NCBI GenBank assembly: GCA_001766655.1 | Contig: MJCC01000002.1 | Coordinates: 281,050 to 345,049 of the forward strand | Source of the DNA: Phytomonas francai | Taxonomy: Eukaryota > Euglenozoa > Kinetoplastea > Trypanosomatida > Trypanosomatidae | Direction: 5' to 3' | Length of the DNA stretch: 64,000 nt | Shown here: piece after piece, positions 50,801-59,844 of the stretch | How positions within the stretch are numbered: position 1 is the first letter of the stretch | Layout of the letters: each line of letters starts with the position of its first letter | Made by a program: the position numbers and the translations under genes | The notes under the pieces: model-generated | What the model was told of the DNA's origin: nothing | What the model saw: only the letters and a program-made list of their open reading frames with translations | Databases searched by the model: none

Positions 50801-52167
50801 AGCTTAGCCACACACAGTGAAAAGGCTCCACTAGGCGAACTGCTCGTCGTTTCCAGCTCCAGAAATGTGCGGCTAACTGCACCCCAATCATTTTTGACGT
50901 AGGCACGACACCGCCACCGGTCCGCCGTTGTAACACTGCCGTCCACTGTCTCTCCATCTTCCTGATCTGATGCTGTCCCGGGCAGGGGCGATTCGGCTGC
51001 CGTGAACAGGGACGGTCTAATGGAGAATTTAAGATTTCGACTAAAAAAAAGGCATAAATGCCGTAGCTCGTCTAGAATGGCCTTGAGTTCGAGCTGATGT
51101 GGATTCATCGTGTTCCTCCGGCCGCCACCATGTTTGTGAGGTTGGCGGCCCTCTGACTGAAGATGCCCTTTCTGTTCGAGGGTTGTGCTTTTCGAACGTG
51201 AGTGCTTTTTACGTGAATAATACACGTTCTGGTTGTGAGAGTTCGGCTGAATAAACACTAAATCGCTATCAAGTGCCTGCTTAAGGCACTTGTCAATCAC
51301 TTCTTGAACCTTGCGGCCTTTCGTAGCCGCTAGCTCTACAGGAAATCCAAGCTGTCGGAAAGCTGCTGAGACACGATAGTAGTAATCATTGTTCTTTCTT
51401 ATGTATTTAACATCTTGTTCTGAATAGCTATGTAATGATTCCGCCCCCAAATCTGTAGAAGAGCCGCGACGGCTGGTGTCCTCGCCCGCCTCATGGTCTG
51501 TCAACGACTCGTCCTTTTGATCAGTTCTGAAGTGCTCTCGACCTTCATAATACTTCTCGTGCTGCTGAGCAAGTGTCTGAACCACCAACTTGGCATGAGG
51601 GCCGTATACCTCGCGTAGTAAAACTTCCGCATCCGCTATGTGCTGTTCCATATCATAGCAGCCCATTTGTTGCTTGGGTGCTGAAGCTGCGACAACAGAA
51701 TCTCCATCACCCGATGCAGACATTGGAGACGCACCCGCTTCATCCCGTGTCTCGTTATTCACGCTCTGCCAGCGACGCGCTGCATAGATGGGTTTGGAAT
51801 CCGCTGAAATCATGATGTCGTGCAACACCAAGCAATTGGTCATTATTTTCCGAATTCTACTGTTGCTGAATGAAACCGAAAGCGAACTAGAGAACGGGAA
51901 ATGCGCAAATTCAAGGAGCGGCCAACGTTCCGTAGGGTTAGCCCTAGGTCTAACGGCGCGTCTAGCGCCCTCTACTCCTCCTTCCCAGTGTGGTTCCATG
52001 TCACGATTAGTTTTGCACTTGATGCTATGGGTGTGGCTTACAACGTTGTCTTCTAGCATGGTAGCGCATGAGCCAGGTTGTCTACGAGGGAAAATAGGTG
52101 AAAGTTTGGCGTCCTTAAAGGCCCTCGCACCTACGCAATAACGAGTAAGAAAACGAGTTTGACGCAT
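47845..52167 (-). CDS. Large mitochondrial-looking protein with degenerate dsRBD-like repeats
   Basis: A 1440-residue protein from the ATG at 52167; the frame is open 17 codons upstream only to a TTG. The start MRQTRFLTRYCVGARAF, with Arg, Ser and aromatic residues and few acids, looks like a mitochondrial import signal. The body carries several copies of a helix ending like a double-stranded RNA-binding domain: ALxxxFP with flanking basic residues, at about 838-860 (ACLAALRENFPHQYEEVMRR), 950-972, 1287-1308 and 1419-1428 (SLMALKNLFPED). A further winged-helix-like segment lies at about 250-310. No helicase, nuclease or kinase motif is seen. Such a protein would suit an RNA-editing or mitoribosome-assembly complex, for example a partner of the editing helicase REH2. 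This is inference only; the name is not assigned. Confidence 0.72.
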   Translation of the reverse strand: MRQTRFLTRYCVGARAFKDAKLSPIFPRRQPGSCATMLEDNVVSHTHSIKCKTNRDMEPHWEGGVEGARRAVRPRANPTERWPLLEFAHFPFSSSLSVSFSNSRIRKIMTNCLVLHDIMISADSKPIYAARRWQSVNNETRDEAGASPMSASGDGDSVVAASAPKQQMGCYDMEQHIADAEVLLREVYGPHAKLVVQTLAQQHEKYYEGREHFRTDQKDESLTDHEAGEDTSRRGSSTDLGAESLHSYSEQDVKYIRKNNDYYYRVSAAFRQLGFPVELAATKGRKVQEVIDKCLKQALDSDLVFIQPNSHNQNVYYSRKKHSRSKSTTLEQKGHLQSEGRQPHKHGGGRRNTMNPHQLELKAILDELRHLCLFFSRNLKFSIRPSLFTAAESPLPGTASDQEDGETVDGSVTTADRWRCRAYVKNDWGAVSRTFLELETTSSSPSGAFSLCVAKLRTRYREEMNSDDVMLESVREVKFLEPSGWHVVATCVQETDKTGGTTDSGKTAVASQHEMHAEISDKAKIDKTASAEPDEGLDSFVHTYSASVKMEDEYGNVSVSQTRRQPTQIQAYQSAALQAIRLKSPWEPGVHLLSESLASTPLLLRMRWQFDAMVTAIAVLTGKQAHEVAEVRVEGIGGSPSNQATQDSTLLLSSSVLPVHKFPSESLPSLYFRGSFSCDEALVWESTSGGRYRIEFDAYVQALHYLLDQYGDLIATWTRRSTPVGPGYHLDEGVYSSVAGLLRMGDTCVLFPSSAMLQLAVELHDRFNILKNHNGKWNCYALLGTLTSRLLGCYYQTSYSFNEETKEWRATLTVDDGLKVDQVLIQRSSKQKGESWRLACLAALRENFPHQYEEVMRRYPDVDLSGDTMSRSSRFRALPREKRIQHIGNLFALVAVLAEEDLGWTQLRIRLRNASGDIGLPQWIAEMEAQVEGEDSRRVVAVSPSYAQVRNARRALVYRVAKTYFPKELAIYQKLQRNDAQDPDTDPTVRRTRLYQVGGPPFLWQLCTLLGGKHPSLEPVTWQIRLRPRVQNSNATTEQSADGAGRQHDDFNGNPGESHLRSPSDEEIGEWLSVLSEGSPLALLEILSSPDQLHQPLGAHFTYAADVFGANGDVLITEYHGGPSESAVNVLTAALKAASKQLGGADAEVLWTEFETHSCPPMSHPKELSLYLFHTFFGDSGAAWGLADDTDPVSAWKSNDAIAKPVSDRSAVQDTESESENEQPPPFPASQGWDGHETTPVITNASVLAIKTVQLGNYWVSTVCLRRLGMLPIARAIAATKRGSVMDALTLAARLSFPRLLREMARRQPALSPLANELLTDPVVDKLPEVVVRDLLTQMDYQQHASRRRLSPFKVLLRCIYRDYRRQKRIRAQQSQEAGGGSFQCRLYLQSDTRQARKGDVQLVGFGSALSSGEALNQASLMALKNLFPEDATAMMGTAG

Positions 52168-52997
52168 ATCACGACTGAAACCGTGGAGCCTTGTGTCGCT
52201 GCAAAGATGCTTTACCAAATTTTTTGGTTGCTTTGTGTGTCTGGACTTTATAAATTCAGTTTGAGAACGAGAAGCGCAATTTCACTTGGGGGGAGAGGGT
52301 AGCAGCGACACAGCCGGAAGCCTTTAAAACATAAAAGATATTCAAGAAGGTAACGAAAAGAAAAAAGGGAAGATACGATTTTTTAACCTTTTTATTACAT
52401 TTGCAGGACCACGTCTACTCATGTTGGCAACTGATACGATTCCAGCACCTGATACAGAGGCTTTTTTTATAGCTCTTAAAAACAATACTATGGAATCACT
52501 TTCAGACGCACATGCTGGAATGCATATTTCTCGATAAATTTCATCGTAGCAACGAAAAAGACCATAAGTAATTGTCTTGCGTAAACTCTTTAACAGACAC
52601 CACCTAAGTTATAATATCTAGAAAAGACAATATAGGCAAATGTATACACACAAAACTAACAAAAAGATACTGAGAATAATACGTTTATCCCGTGTACACC
52701 GCTTTTATCAATTAACAATACGTTTATACGCACTCCCGACGAGCAAGGAAAGCAACTATAAGTACTTGTGTAGTGCATCCTTATGTGGATGAGTGAGATT
52801 GGTTTACGATGCAAATTGAAATTCATAATTTGCCGCTTTTTTGGTAACCAAAAAAGACGATTTATTGTTGCTTAATCGCTCAATTGTGTTGGATTCCCAG
52901 TATATATAGATAAATACTGCAACTCCCTTTAAATTTTTTGTTACCCCCCCCCCCCCTTACATTACTGCTCTAATTATTCAGTTACTAACGTCAATCA
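52168..52997. other. 0.8 kb gene-free spacer
   Basis: Holds the upstream region of the dsRBD-like gene, with a CT-rich acceptor tract read on the minus strand near 52279-52305, and the 3' UTR of the ankyrin gene. A run of 13 C lies at 52944-52956. No gene is seen. Confidence 0.5.
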
Positions 52998-55157
52998 CTA
53001 AAGTAAAAAAATAGGGAGCGATATCTTTGGCGCTTGGGTTGGGGGTACAAATTTTGCCACAGGACCTGGCCCCTCATTTTCTCTTCCTTCTTCCTTCACC
53101 AAAACGTAAAGCATTTCACGCCACATCGGCACATCGACAAAGTTACTCTTGACAAGATCACTCTCTGTGAAGCCGAATAAATTTGGTATCAGCAAAACAT
53201 CCGCATGGAGCAAATCCTGAGCTAAGCAGAGGATATGCGACATCTTTTCTGCACCTCTGAGCCGGGTAAAGTGAGCATACACCACCTGCGCAACAACTAT
53301 CGACTCTTGACCCCCCGACGCATTTTCCATGTTTGCTCCCGCTGGAAAATCATGTGCTCGACTACTTTGATCTCGCATCTGGCGCAAGCGGAACACGATC
53401 AAGTCCTCAGGCATACCGGTGTCCATTGATATCCGTACAAATGCCTTGATGTGTTTATTGTAATCATGTGGGAAAAGAGAATTACAGAGATCCTCTTCGG
53501 ACCACCATTTGTACACCAGCTCCAACCCCTCTTTGCCACAGTTACGTAGGAAGTCAAATAAGATGTGCAACTGCTCATCCGTGCTATCGACACAAGACCA
53601 GCCTGAGACGTGTATCATATAGACATTTTCGGACTCCAGTGCAAGCGTACCCTTAAGCACACAGTCTGCCCGTAGCACTTCGTCCTCTTCGTAGAATTCC
53701 GGGAAGATAGCTTCCGCGTATGGGCTCTTGAAGATTGTGTTGGGATTGAGCACACGTCTGTGCCACTTGATCATGCTGGTTGAAGCCGGCAACTGTGGAA
53801 TCAGTGTTTGCATGGTAAAGGACAATGCAGTGCAACCGTGCCGCACCAGCAGATGATTCCACAGACTACTCATTAGCATAGACGACACCTCCTTCCCTTG
53901 ATGTGCTGGGTTGACTGCGAGATAACCCGCCACAGCAAACGAAGACTTTCCTTCGCACCCTGAGACTTCTGTGGGTGCGCCAACGCCCTCAAGGTTACCG
54001 TGCAGGACCATGCCCGCTACCACGCCCACGGGCAGGTCGGGTGCAGAATTTTCGACTGCTGCTTCACCCACCGGAATTGCGGTCTGAACAACGACCTTGT
54101 TCAATGCGCTACCTCCTATACCCTGTTCCTTCCCATCCTTCGCCACGTAATCCAGTGGCTTCAAGAAACTGGAGAGCCCCCATCCATCATAAAGTCGGTT
54201 CACAGCACGGATACCAGAAGCTAAATCGCCGTGGTTGGAATTGCTATCCACCACACGAATACCAGCCTCAGCGTCTGGTGCCTTTGCGATTGCGCCTAGA
54301 TCGAGGACCACAACATCCTTCCCGTTTTCCTTCCTGAGCTGGCACTTCCAAAAGGATCGTCCAGATACATTTTGGGAAAAGACAACAGGTGTGGGTGGTC
54401 GGCGACTAATAACGAATTTCGGTGGCTCTGGTGCAAATTTTCTTCGCACATCCTCAAAAGTTTTCCCTTCCTCCACGAGATTACCCGCTTGGGGTCCGTT
54501 GTTATTTTGCGCTAATTTAGCCAACAGTTCTTTGAATTCACTAGACTGGTTTGTGAGCAACGCAACATCCATCGGTGTCATCCCTTTTTGACTTCGCAGG
54601 TACGGCACACCAAGGGCTATGAGCAGTTCTAACATGGGTATACTGCCATTATCCGCCGCATAATGCAACGCATTGCGGCCTTGGTTATCACAAAAAGTGA
54701 TGATGTTAATGCCCTCGTTTACACAATGATCCTGAAAGGAAGCGATGTCACCAAACTTCACGAACCAAAGTACTTCAAAATCTCTAAAACTTCGAATTTT
54801 GCGGGGGGAGTATCTTGCCTCGCTAGAAACACCACCCATTCTGGTTTCGTCCAACGTATCTAGCATCTGCTGATGCCCTTGGGAAGACTCATTCACCGAT
54901 GAAGAAACGCTGTTTTCGGAGAGCGCGTCCTCAACAAAGCGACTAAAGGCTTGAGCTTCCCTATCTGTAAAGTTCACTTGATTGGCTATGTATCCATTGC
55001 TAGAATAAGGTGAGGCATATTCAGCTATTTGAGGTTCACCTGCCTCCCTTGGGGGTAATTGTACCCGTATCGCAGCCGTTATTTCTTCTACCGCGTCCTG
55101 TGCTTCAGGGAAAGGCGGCTTTTGCTCATCCTGTGTTGGGGATGAGTTTTTTGACAT
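52998..55157 (-). CDS. Ankyrin-repeat protein fused to N-myristoyltransferase-like domain
   Basis: A 719-residue protein from a clear ATG. Residues 1-120 are polar. Ankyrin repeats occupy about 128-218, with the classic string DNQGRNALHYAADNGSIPML followed by KGMTPMDVAL. From about 260 to the end the sequence resembles N-myristoyltransferase (two GNAT folds): FW-x-Q near 269, YLAVNPAHQGKEVSSMLMSS at 412-431 matching the [20 protein letters not shown] block, KWHRRVLNP at 464-472 matching YWHRSLNP, and DLLHADVLLIPNLFGFTESD matching the late part of the second GNAT fold. The protein ends in Leu-Leu, and in yeast and Leishmania NMT the C-terminal leucine carboxylate is the catalytic base. Whether it transfers myristate is unknown; a conventional NMT is expected elsewhere in the genome. 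Confidence 0.72.
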   Translation of the reverse strand: MSKNSSPTQDEQKPPFPEAQDAVEEITAAIRVQLPPREAGEPQIAEYASPYSSNGYIANQVNFTDREAQAFSRFVEDALSENSVSSSVNESSQGHQQMLDTLDETRMGGVSSEARYSPRKIRSFRDFEVLWFVKFGDIASFQDHCVNEGINIITFCDNQGRNALHYAADNGSIPMLELLIALGVPYLRSQKGMTPMDVALLTNQSSEFKELLAKLAQNNNGPQAGNLVEEGKTFEDVRRKFAPEPPKFVISRRPPTPVVFSQNVSGRSFWKCQLRKENGKDVVVLDLGAIAKAPDAEAGIRVVDSNSNHGDLASGIRAVNRLYDGWGLSSFLKPLDYVAKDGKEQGIGGSALNKVVVQTAIPVGEAAVENSAPDLPVGVVAGMVLHGNLEGVGAPTEVSGCEGKSSFAVAGYLAVNPAHQGKEVSSMLMSSLWNHLLVRHGCTALSFTMQTLIPQLPASTSMIKWHRRVLNPNTIFKSPYAEAIFPEFYEEDEVLRADCVLKGTLALESENVYMIHVSGWSCVDSTDEQLHILFDFLRNCGKEGLELVYKWWSEEDLCNSLFPHDYNKHIKAFVRISMDTGMPEDLIVFRLRQMRDQSSRAHDFPAGANMENASGGQESIVVAQVVYAHFTRLRGAEKMSHILCLAQDLLHADVLLIPNLFGFTESDLVKSNFVDVPMWREMLYVLVKEEGRENEGPGPVAKFVPPTQAPKISLPIFLL

Positions 55158-55590
55158 GTAAAATAGAATTTCTTATAACTATCCACAAATGTTTGTATAA
55201 TGGAATTTTATGACTAAACCTAAAGCAACTCAAGACCAATAAATAGTTGTGCTGAATGATTTAAAAATATGCTTAGGTAGACGTGAATTAGAATAATTTT
55301 TAGTTCTTCCAATGAAAAAGCACCAAACCGAAAGGGTTAAAAAGTAGGAAAGTAGTCTTTTTTGTTCTTTACCACGAATATTGTCACGATGGTGTACAAA
55401 CCGTCAACTCGAGAGAACGTTTTAGGCTACAAAAAGTCATAACCATCAGCCCATCAGCATGTAAAATAGCACGTCACCGCACAGCAACCCCAAACTCTAT
55501 TCAAAAAGCTAGGGGGGGGGGTAGCCTGTGCCCCTTATAGTCCATTTTATAGATGCAACTAATTCGTGTTTTCGGCTTCACAATTCTCCT
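55158..55590. other. Short spacer
   Basis: About 430 bases with no gene; it contains a run of 10 G at 55512-55521, which reads as a C tract on the transcribed minus strand. Confidence 0.5.
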
Positions 55591-56157
55591 TTATCTTACC
55601 TTTGCCATGGTACCCACGTCCCTGATATGGGCACTGGTCTCTTCTTTTCGAGGATATTCATATGGTACATATTCAGGGGATGGGACAGGCTCCACGAACT
55701 CCATAACCAAGTTGAGTCCCACCAGCAGCAACGCTGCGGCGATAGCTACATAGACAACAAGATTCCAATTGACAAAATCTTCCTCCACTAAGCGCTTTTC
55801 CATTTCCCTGTGTCTGATCGCCTCACTTCCAAGAGAAATGCCACCACGGTATTGCCTCTTAACCTCAGCGCTTTCCTTGTTACGCCATTTCTTTGGATCT
55901 GTTGAGTGTTCCACAAGGCCTCGCATGGGTGTCAAGAGAGGCCTGGGGAAGTAATCACAATTCAAAGGCGACATGATTGATAAGAAGGAGCGCGTGTAGC
56001 CAGCAGCGCAGCCGCGCGGGGACGGGCGCGCGCCACTGGGGAGACAAGATGATACACAGACTGCGGCAGCGTTCTGGCTTTGTGACTTCAGGACACAAGA
56101 TGTTGGCGATGACGCTAGTACACGACTCCTCGAGGGCAGTTTCAAAATCAAACACAT
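55591..56157 (-). CDS. Small single-pass membrane protein, probably mitochondrial
   Basis: A 188-residue protein with one hydrophobic helix at about 131-155 (NWNLVVYVAIAAALLLVGLN), preceded by a charged segment and followed by a Pro/Glu/Tyr-rich tail. The first 60 residues are rich in Ser, Arg, Ala and Cys and could be a mitochondrial leader. A second ATG at 55974 would give a 127-residue protein beginning MSPLNCDYF. On the minus strand a T-rich run ending in GAG sits about 9 bases before the first ATG, which supports the longer form, but the choice is open. The size and layout are those of small respiratory-chain or assembly subunits in kinetoplastids. No family was recognised. Confidence 0.6.
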   Translation of the reverse strand: MCLILKLPSRSRVLASSPTSCVLKSQSQNAAAVCVSSCLPSGARPSPRGCAAGYTRSFLSIMSPLNCDYFPRPLLTPMRGLVEHSTDPKKWRNKESAEVKRQYRGGISLGSEAIRHREMEKRLVEEDFVNWNLVVYVAIAAALLLVGLNLVMEFVEPVPSPEYVPYEYPRKEETSAHIRDVGTMAKVR

Positions 56158-56508
56158 GAGGTTAGCTCAAAAAAAGCTGTTCTTGCAGTAATATCATAAT
56201 AGTAATAATACTATTAGTATTATTTAGGATGAATAGAAAGTACAACAACATGAGTGGAAAAAAGGGATTGACAAAGGCCTCATCACTCAATCTTCATCTC
56301 TAGATTACGCGTTCAAGAAACAAAAAGGCACCATAAATTTATACAGTTGTCTCTCTTTTAGCATCTGTACCGTTTGTGCGTGTGTATCGCTAACCCCTTT
56401 GCGATTTAAAATGCATTCATATCATCGCGTTTTGGCTGTAATGGAGGGGTAATGGAAAGGCAACTTCTATGGTCAACAAAAGTGTTATGTTATTATTATT
56501 TATTGTGA
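56158..56508. other. Short spacer
   Basis: About 350 bases of AT-rich sequence with short ATA/ATT repeats around 56195-56225; no gene is seen. Confidence 0.5.
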
Positions 56509-59500
56509 TTATTTGATATAATTTGATATTTCTAAACGTGTGCTTAGCATTTCAGATCCGTGTATTCGCCGCTCTGCAATACGCGAGCCAAACTGAATAG
56601 CGCGTTTCTGAAGACATGCCACTTTGTCAAGACCTATGATAGCTGCAGCATGGCGGAGCACACGCTTATCGCCCTCACCCGCACCGAGCTCAAGGCTCAT
56701 GACGGGCGCAATGCTATCCCGTAGCAGCCGATCACCATCTACTGGAAGATAAAGAGGCACAGTGGCAGCACCAGCGTCGGTAGCCTCTTGCTGCTCAAGG
56801 TTGGCTTGTTGTTCCTTTAATAGGTGTCTACGCCTTGCCCCGACAATGTGCTCAAGCATGCGCAAGACTTCCTCATCGAGGTAGGGAAACCTCGGCTCGC
56901 GGCCATTATCCATTGTAATACGGTCGTCCCGCCCCAGGTTCCGTTTCCAGAAGCGTGAAAAGTCCCCTTCCAATTCGTGTCGTGCGCCTTGAATGCCTTT
57001 GCGGTTGTATAGACGACGGTATCGCGTGTAACCACCGAGTGTCTCGTCGGCGCCGATCCCAAGAAGAATCACCTTGGCTGTCGAGTTATACTCGAGCTCG
57101 TATGCGCCTTCAGGTGGAAGAGAGCTCTGCAAGCAGCCTTGTTGGGTCTTCATACGATTCGTCTGAAACCACCGCTGCGGTGGTGTCTCGGAGGCGCGCT
57201 TCCGGTCTTCCTCTCTAACCAAAACCACTGCCTTGGCAGGTGCATCCGGAACAAAGCGAATGACCCCTGCACGAGACGCGTCATTGAGGAAAGACCCTAA
57301 CTTCTTGTATCCAAGTTTAGAGATGTGCTCGTGCAGAAACTGTCTGTATTCTTTCCCGAGGACGGATAGCAAGACGGGAAGATCAGGCCCACCATGTTGA
57401 CACCCTTCTGTAACTAGGACCTCTACAAGGATATCGAAGCGTCCATCATCTCTGTCGTCGGATGGTCTTCCCGGAGCTGAGGGTGTGGCTAGAATCTCCG
57501 ATTTAAGGCCTATAGTAGTATTATCTATTTCAGACGCAACTTGCTTCTTTGAAAACGAAGCACCTGGTGGCACGCGAAAGTGCTTAGAAAAGCTTTGAAG
57601 ACTGTTGGCGATACTGTTCGGACTACCAGTTTCATTTGAAGCTGCTTCAGCGCTCGTTTCTAACTGCAACTCAACATCAGAGTGGTACAGCCTTTGCATG
57701 CGACCCTTAGCACGAGAAGCATGCCACAATGCTGTGCCTATGTCCATATCCATCACCGTATGCTGAGGCGTCACAAGATCCAAGAGGTGAGGTGTCTCTG
57801 CCGAGTACTTGCTGGGTACATCCACAAACACCAGTCGCCACTCTCGCTCACGAACAGCGCTACTAAAAGGTGAGCTTTGCGGCTCTCCCTGGGGAAGCCT
57901 TAGCAACTCCTCCACAGCTTGCAGTGCCGTCACGCGATCTGGCGCCTGCTCTGAGTGCTCACCAAAAGCGACGTTCACAAGCTCGATTGGGGTCTCAATA
58001 GGAAGTGTAAAATGTGCAAGCGCTGCCAGCATAGTAGAATCAATACCACCAGAAAATAAAATGCATAAAGGCCGGCGCAAAGCAGCGGAAAGCTTCTGTG
58101 TATCTCGGCCATCCTCAGCCCCAGAACATGCGACGTGGGTGCGGCGCATTACAGCAGCTGTGAGCGAGTGCAAATAGAGGACAGCCGCCCAGTGGGCCCA
58201 TACATCGTCATCGGAATCCGATTGGGGCGATGACGCCGCCACACACTCCGTCAGAAGTGGAGGTAGCGGAGGGAGTACATCTAAAAGCACCCCACCGTCC
58301 TCACTATTTTGATACTGGAGGTGATCATTGTTTTCAAAATTAGTAGTCATCTGTGGCGCGCTGAATCCAGCTGCGCCAGCTGCCTCCGCGGCGACTTGCG
58401 CCCGAAGGAGCGGATGCACGAGATGGTATGCATCTCGCCAGGGGCAGTGCATGAAGTGAGCCTCCAACGTATCCGAGGTGCCCTCATCGCGTCCAGACGT
58501 CGCCTGATGATCTAACCAAGACGATAATGGAAGAAACGGTTTGTCTAACGGCAAACCCAGCAACCCTGTGATTGGCACGTCCGTCCAGCAATGCTTAGTA
58601 TCACAGCTTGCCACCACCGACTCCGTCGTGGGCAGTTTGTCCATGTTGTCACCTTCATGATCATCATCTGATGTATTGCTTCGATACTCTTCTCTTTTCC
58701 GCTTTCCGACGGAGGAGTCCCCCTTTTCATGGACACCAACCTGAAACTCATTAGACTTTGCAGAGTTGTTGCTGTGTATGCACGTGTGCTGAACCCCCAC
58801 AGAAGACACCAAGAGTTCCGTCCCCATAAGAAAGGTACCGCGTGTGGGGTCGTTGTCACTGAAACTCCCGTTCTGCGTGCTTGCCTGCGGTGAGCATGCA
58901 GTGTGAACTGCAAAATGGACAAGCAATGAGACCCGCCCAAGCGGGTCACGGCCGAAAACTATCATCTGCAGTTGACGCGCGTAGAAGGCAAAGCTGTACT
59001 GTCCCTGCACCTCGCTCTCGATAACATCAACACAGCGTGCAAGGAATTGTCTCTGGCGCTGCGCAAGGGGGAGGCCATATGAGTTGCGGTTGTTTTTTGA
59101 CACATACTCCTGCTCTAGTTGCGAAAGCCGGCTGGCCAAGACAATGGTGTCGGAGCCCCATGGCGGTGGGTGCATGGACCCATTAAAAATTTCACCATTC
59201 AACAGCAAAAACGACTTGCTAGGCGGCACAGCGCCGTCGTCTTCCTGATCCGTCTCAACCTCTATCTCGTAGGGTTGTTGTATTATGGTGTGACCGCGAA
59301 GCCCTAGCACAGAAGCGACACCCTCAAGTTTGGTCTGCATAAGCACCGTTCCATTGTCGTCCACCTCGCCTCTCTGCTTTTTCACTGCCAATGAGGGTTG
59401 ATTAATGTTCAGAAGCACATCGGGAAGGTCTGGTTTTGTGACACCAAAACTGTCCGGTCCTCGTCGGCAGATGTTTTCTACAAGGCGCTTAAATGGCTTC

Positions 59501-59844
59501 GGGGTAGGAGAAGACAGGGGTAGGTAAGGGACGTCCGCGGCAGCCGGTCTGTACAGGCTACGACAACACGGCAACGCAGCGGTCCACAACTCTTCAGGAC
59601 ATCTGCATGGTTTCATTGCATACAAATTCGCATCCCTAAGCGTAATCTCGCTTTCCCGATCTTCGCATTCCTGGAGCTCGTGCGAGCAGGAAACTACTGA
59701 AGGGGCAACATCCTCTCCCGGTGTTGAATCATATTCATGCGCTGCCTCTGTTGTTGACGTAGCAAGATCGGCGTCATTTTTGAACCTCCCAAGAGACCCT
59801 TTACTATAGAAGCGCTGCTTTAAAGAAAATAAAATTCCGCACAT
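56509..59844 (-). CDS. ASNSD1: Asparagine synthetase domain-containing protein (ASNSD1-like)
   Basis: An 1111-residue homologue of ASNSD1, an asparagine synthetase relative of unclear reaction. The start is fixed by biochemistry: the ATG at 59844 gives MCGI, placing Cys2 as the expected N-terminal nucleophile of a class II glutamine amidotransferase; ten codons upstream lead to a TTG. The glutaminase half shows RRGPDSFG, LLNGEIFNG and VFGRDPLGRVSLL. The synthetase half has the ATP pyrophosphatase loop SGGIDST at 598-604, LLGIGADETLGGYTRYRRL with GADE at 931-934, then NLGRDDRITMDNGREPRFPY and KRAIQFGSRIAERR, all close to ASNSD1. Human ASNSD1 is 643 residues; here polar insertions at about 375-420 and 735-800 and others add nearly 470. 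Both catalytic motif sets look intact. Confidence 0.9.
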   Translation of the reverse strand: MCGILFSLKQRFYSKGSLGRFKNDADLATSTTEAAHEYDSTPGEDVAPSVVSCSHELQECEDRESEITLRDANLYAMKPCRCPEELWTAALPCCRSLYRPAAADVPYLPLSSPTPKPFKRLVENICRRGPDSFGVTKPDLPDVLLNINQPSLAVKKQRGEVDDNGTVLMQTKLEGVASVLGLRGHTIIQQPYEIEVETDQEDDGAVPPSKSFLLLNGEIFNGSMHPPPWGSDTIVLASRLSQLEQEYVSKNNRNSYGLPLAQRQRQFLARCVDVIESEVQGQYSFAFYARQLQMIVFGRDPLGRVSLLVHFAVHTACSPQASTQNGSFSDNDPTRGTFLMGTELLVSSVGVQHTCIHSNNSAKSNEFQVGVHEKGDSSVGKRKREEYRSNTSDDDHEGDNMDKLPTTESVVASCDTKHCWTDVPITGLLGLPLDKPFLPLSSWLDHQATSGRDEGTSDTLEAHFMHCPWRDAYHLVHPLLRAQVAAEAAGAAGFSAPQMTTNFENNDHLQYQNSEDGGVLLDVLPPLPPLLTECVAASSPQSDSDDDVWAHWAAVLYLHSLTAAVMRRTHVACSGAEDGRDTQKLSAALRRPLCILFSGGIDSTMLAALAHFTLPIETPIELVNVAFGEHSEQAPDRVTALQAVEELLRLPQGEPQSSPFSSAVREREWRLVFVDVPSKYSAETPHLLDLVTPQHTVMDMDIGTALWHASRAKGRMQRLYHSDVELQLETSAEAASNETGSPNSIANSLQSFSKHFRVPPGASFSKKQVASEIDNTTIGLKSEILATPSAPGRPSDDRDDGRFDILVEVLVTEGCQHGGPDLPVLLSVLGKEYRQFLHEHISKLGYKKLGSFLNDASRAGVIRFVPDAPAKAVVLVREEDRKRASETPPQRWFQTNRMKTQQGCLQSSLPPEGAYELEYNSTAKVILLGIGADETLGGYTRYRRLYNRKGIQGARHELEGDFSRFWKRNLGRDDRITMDNGREPRFPYLDEEVLRMLEHIVGARRRHLLKEQQANLEQQEATDAGAATVPLYLPVDGDRLLRDSIAPVMSLELGAGEGDKRVLRHAAAIIGLDKVACLQKRAIQFGSRIAERRIHGSEMLSTRLEISNYIK

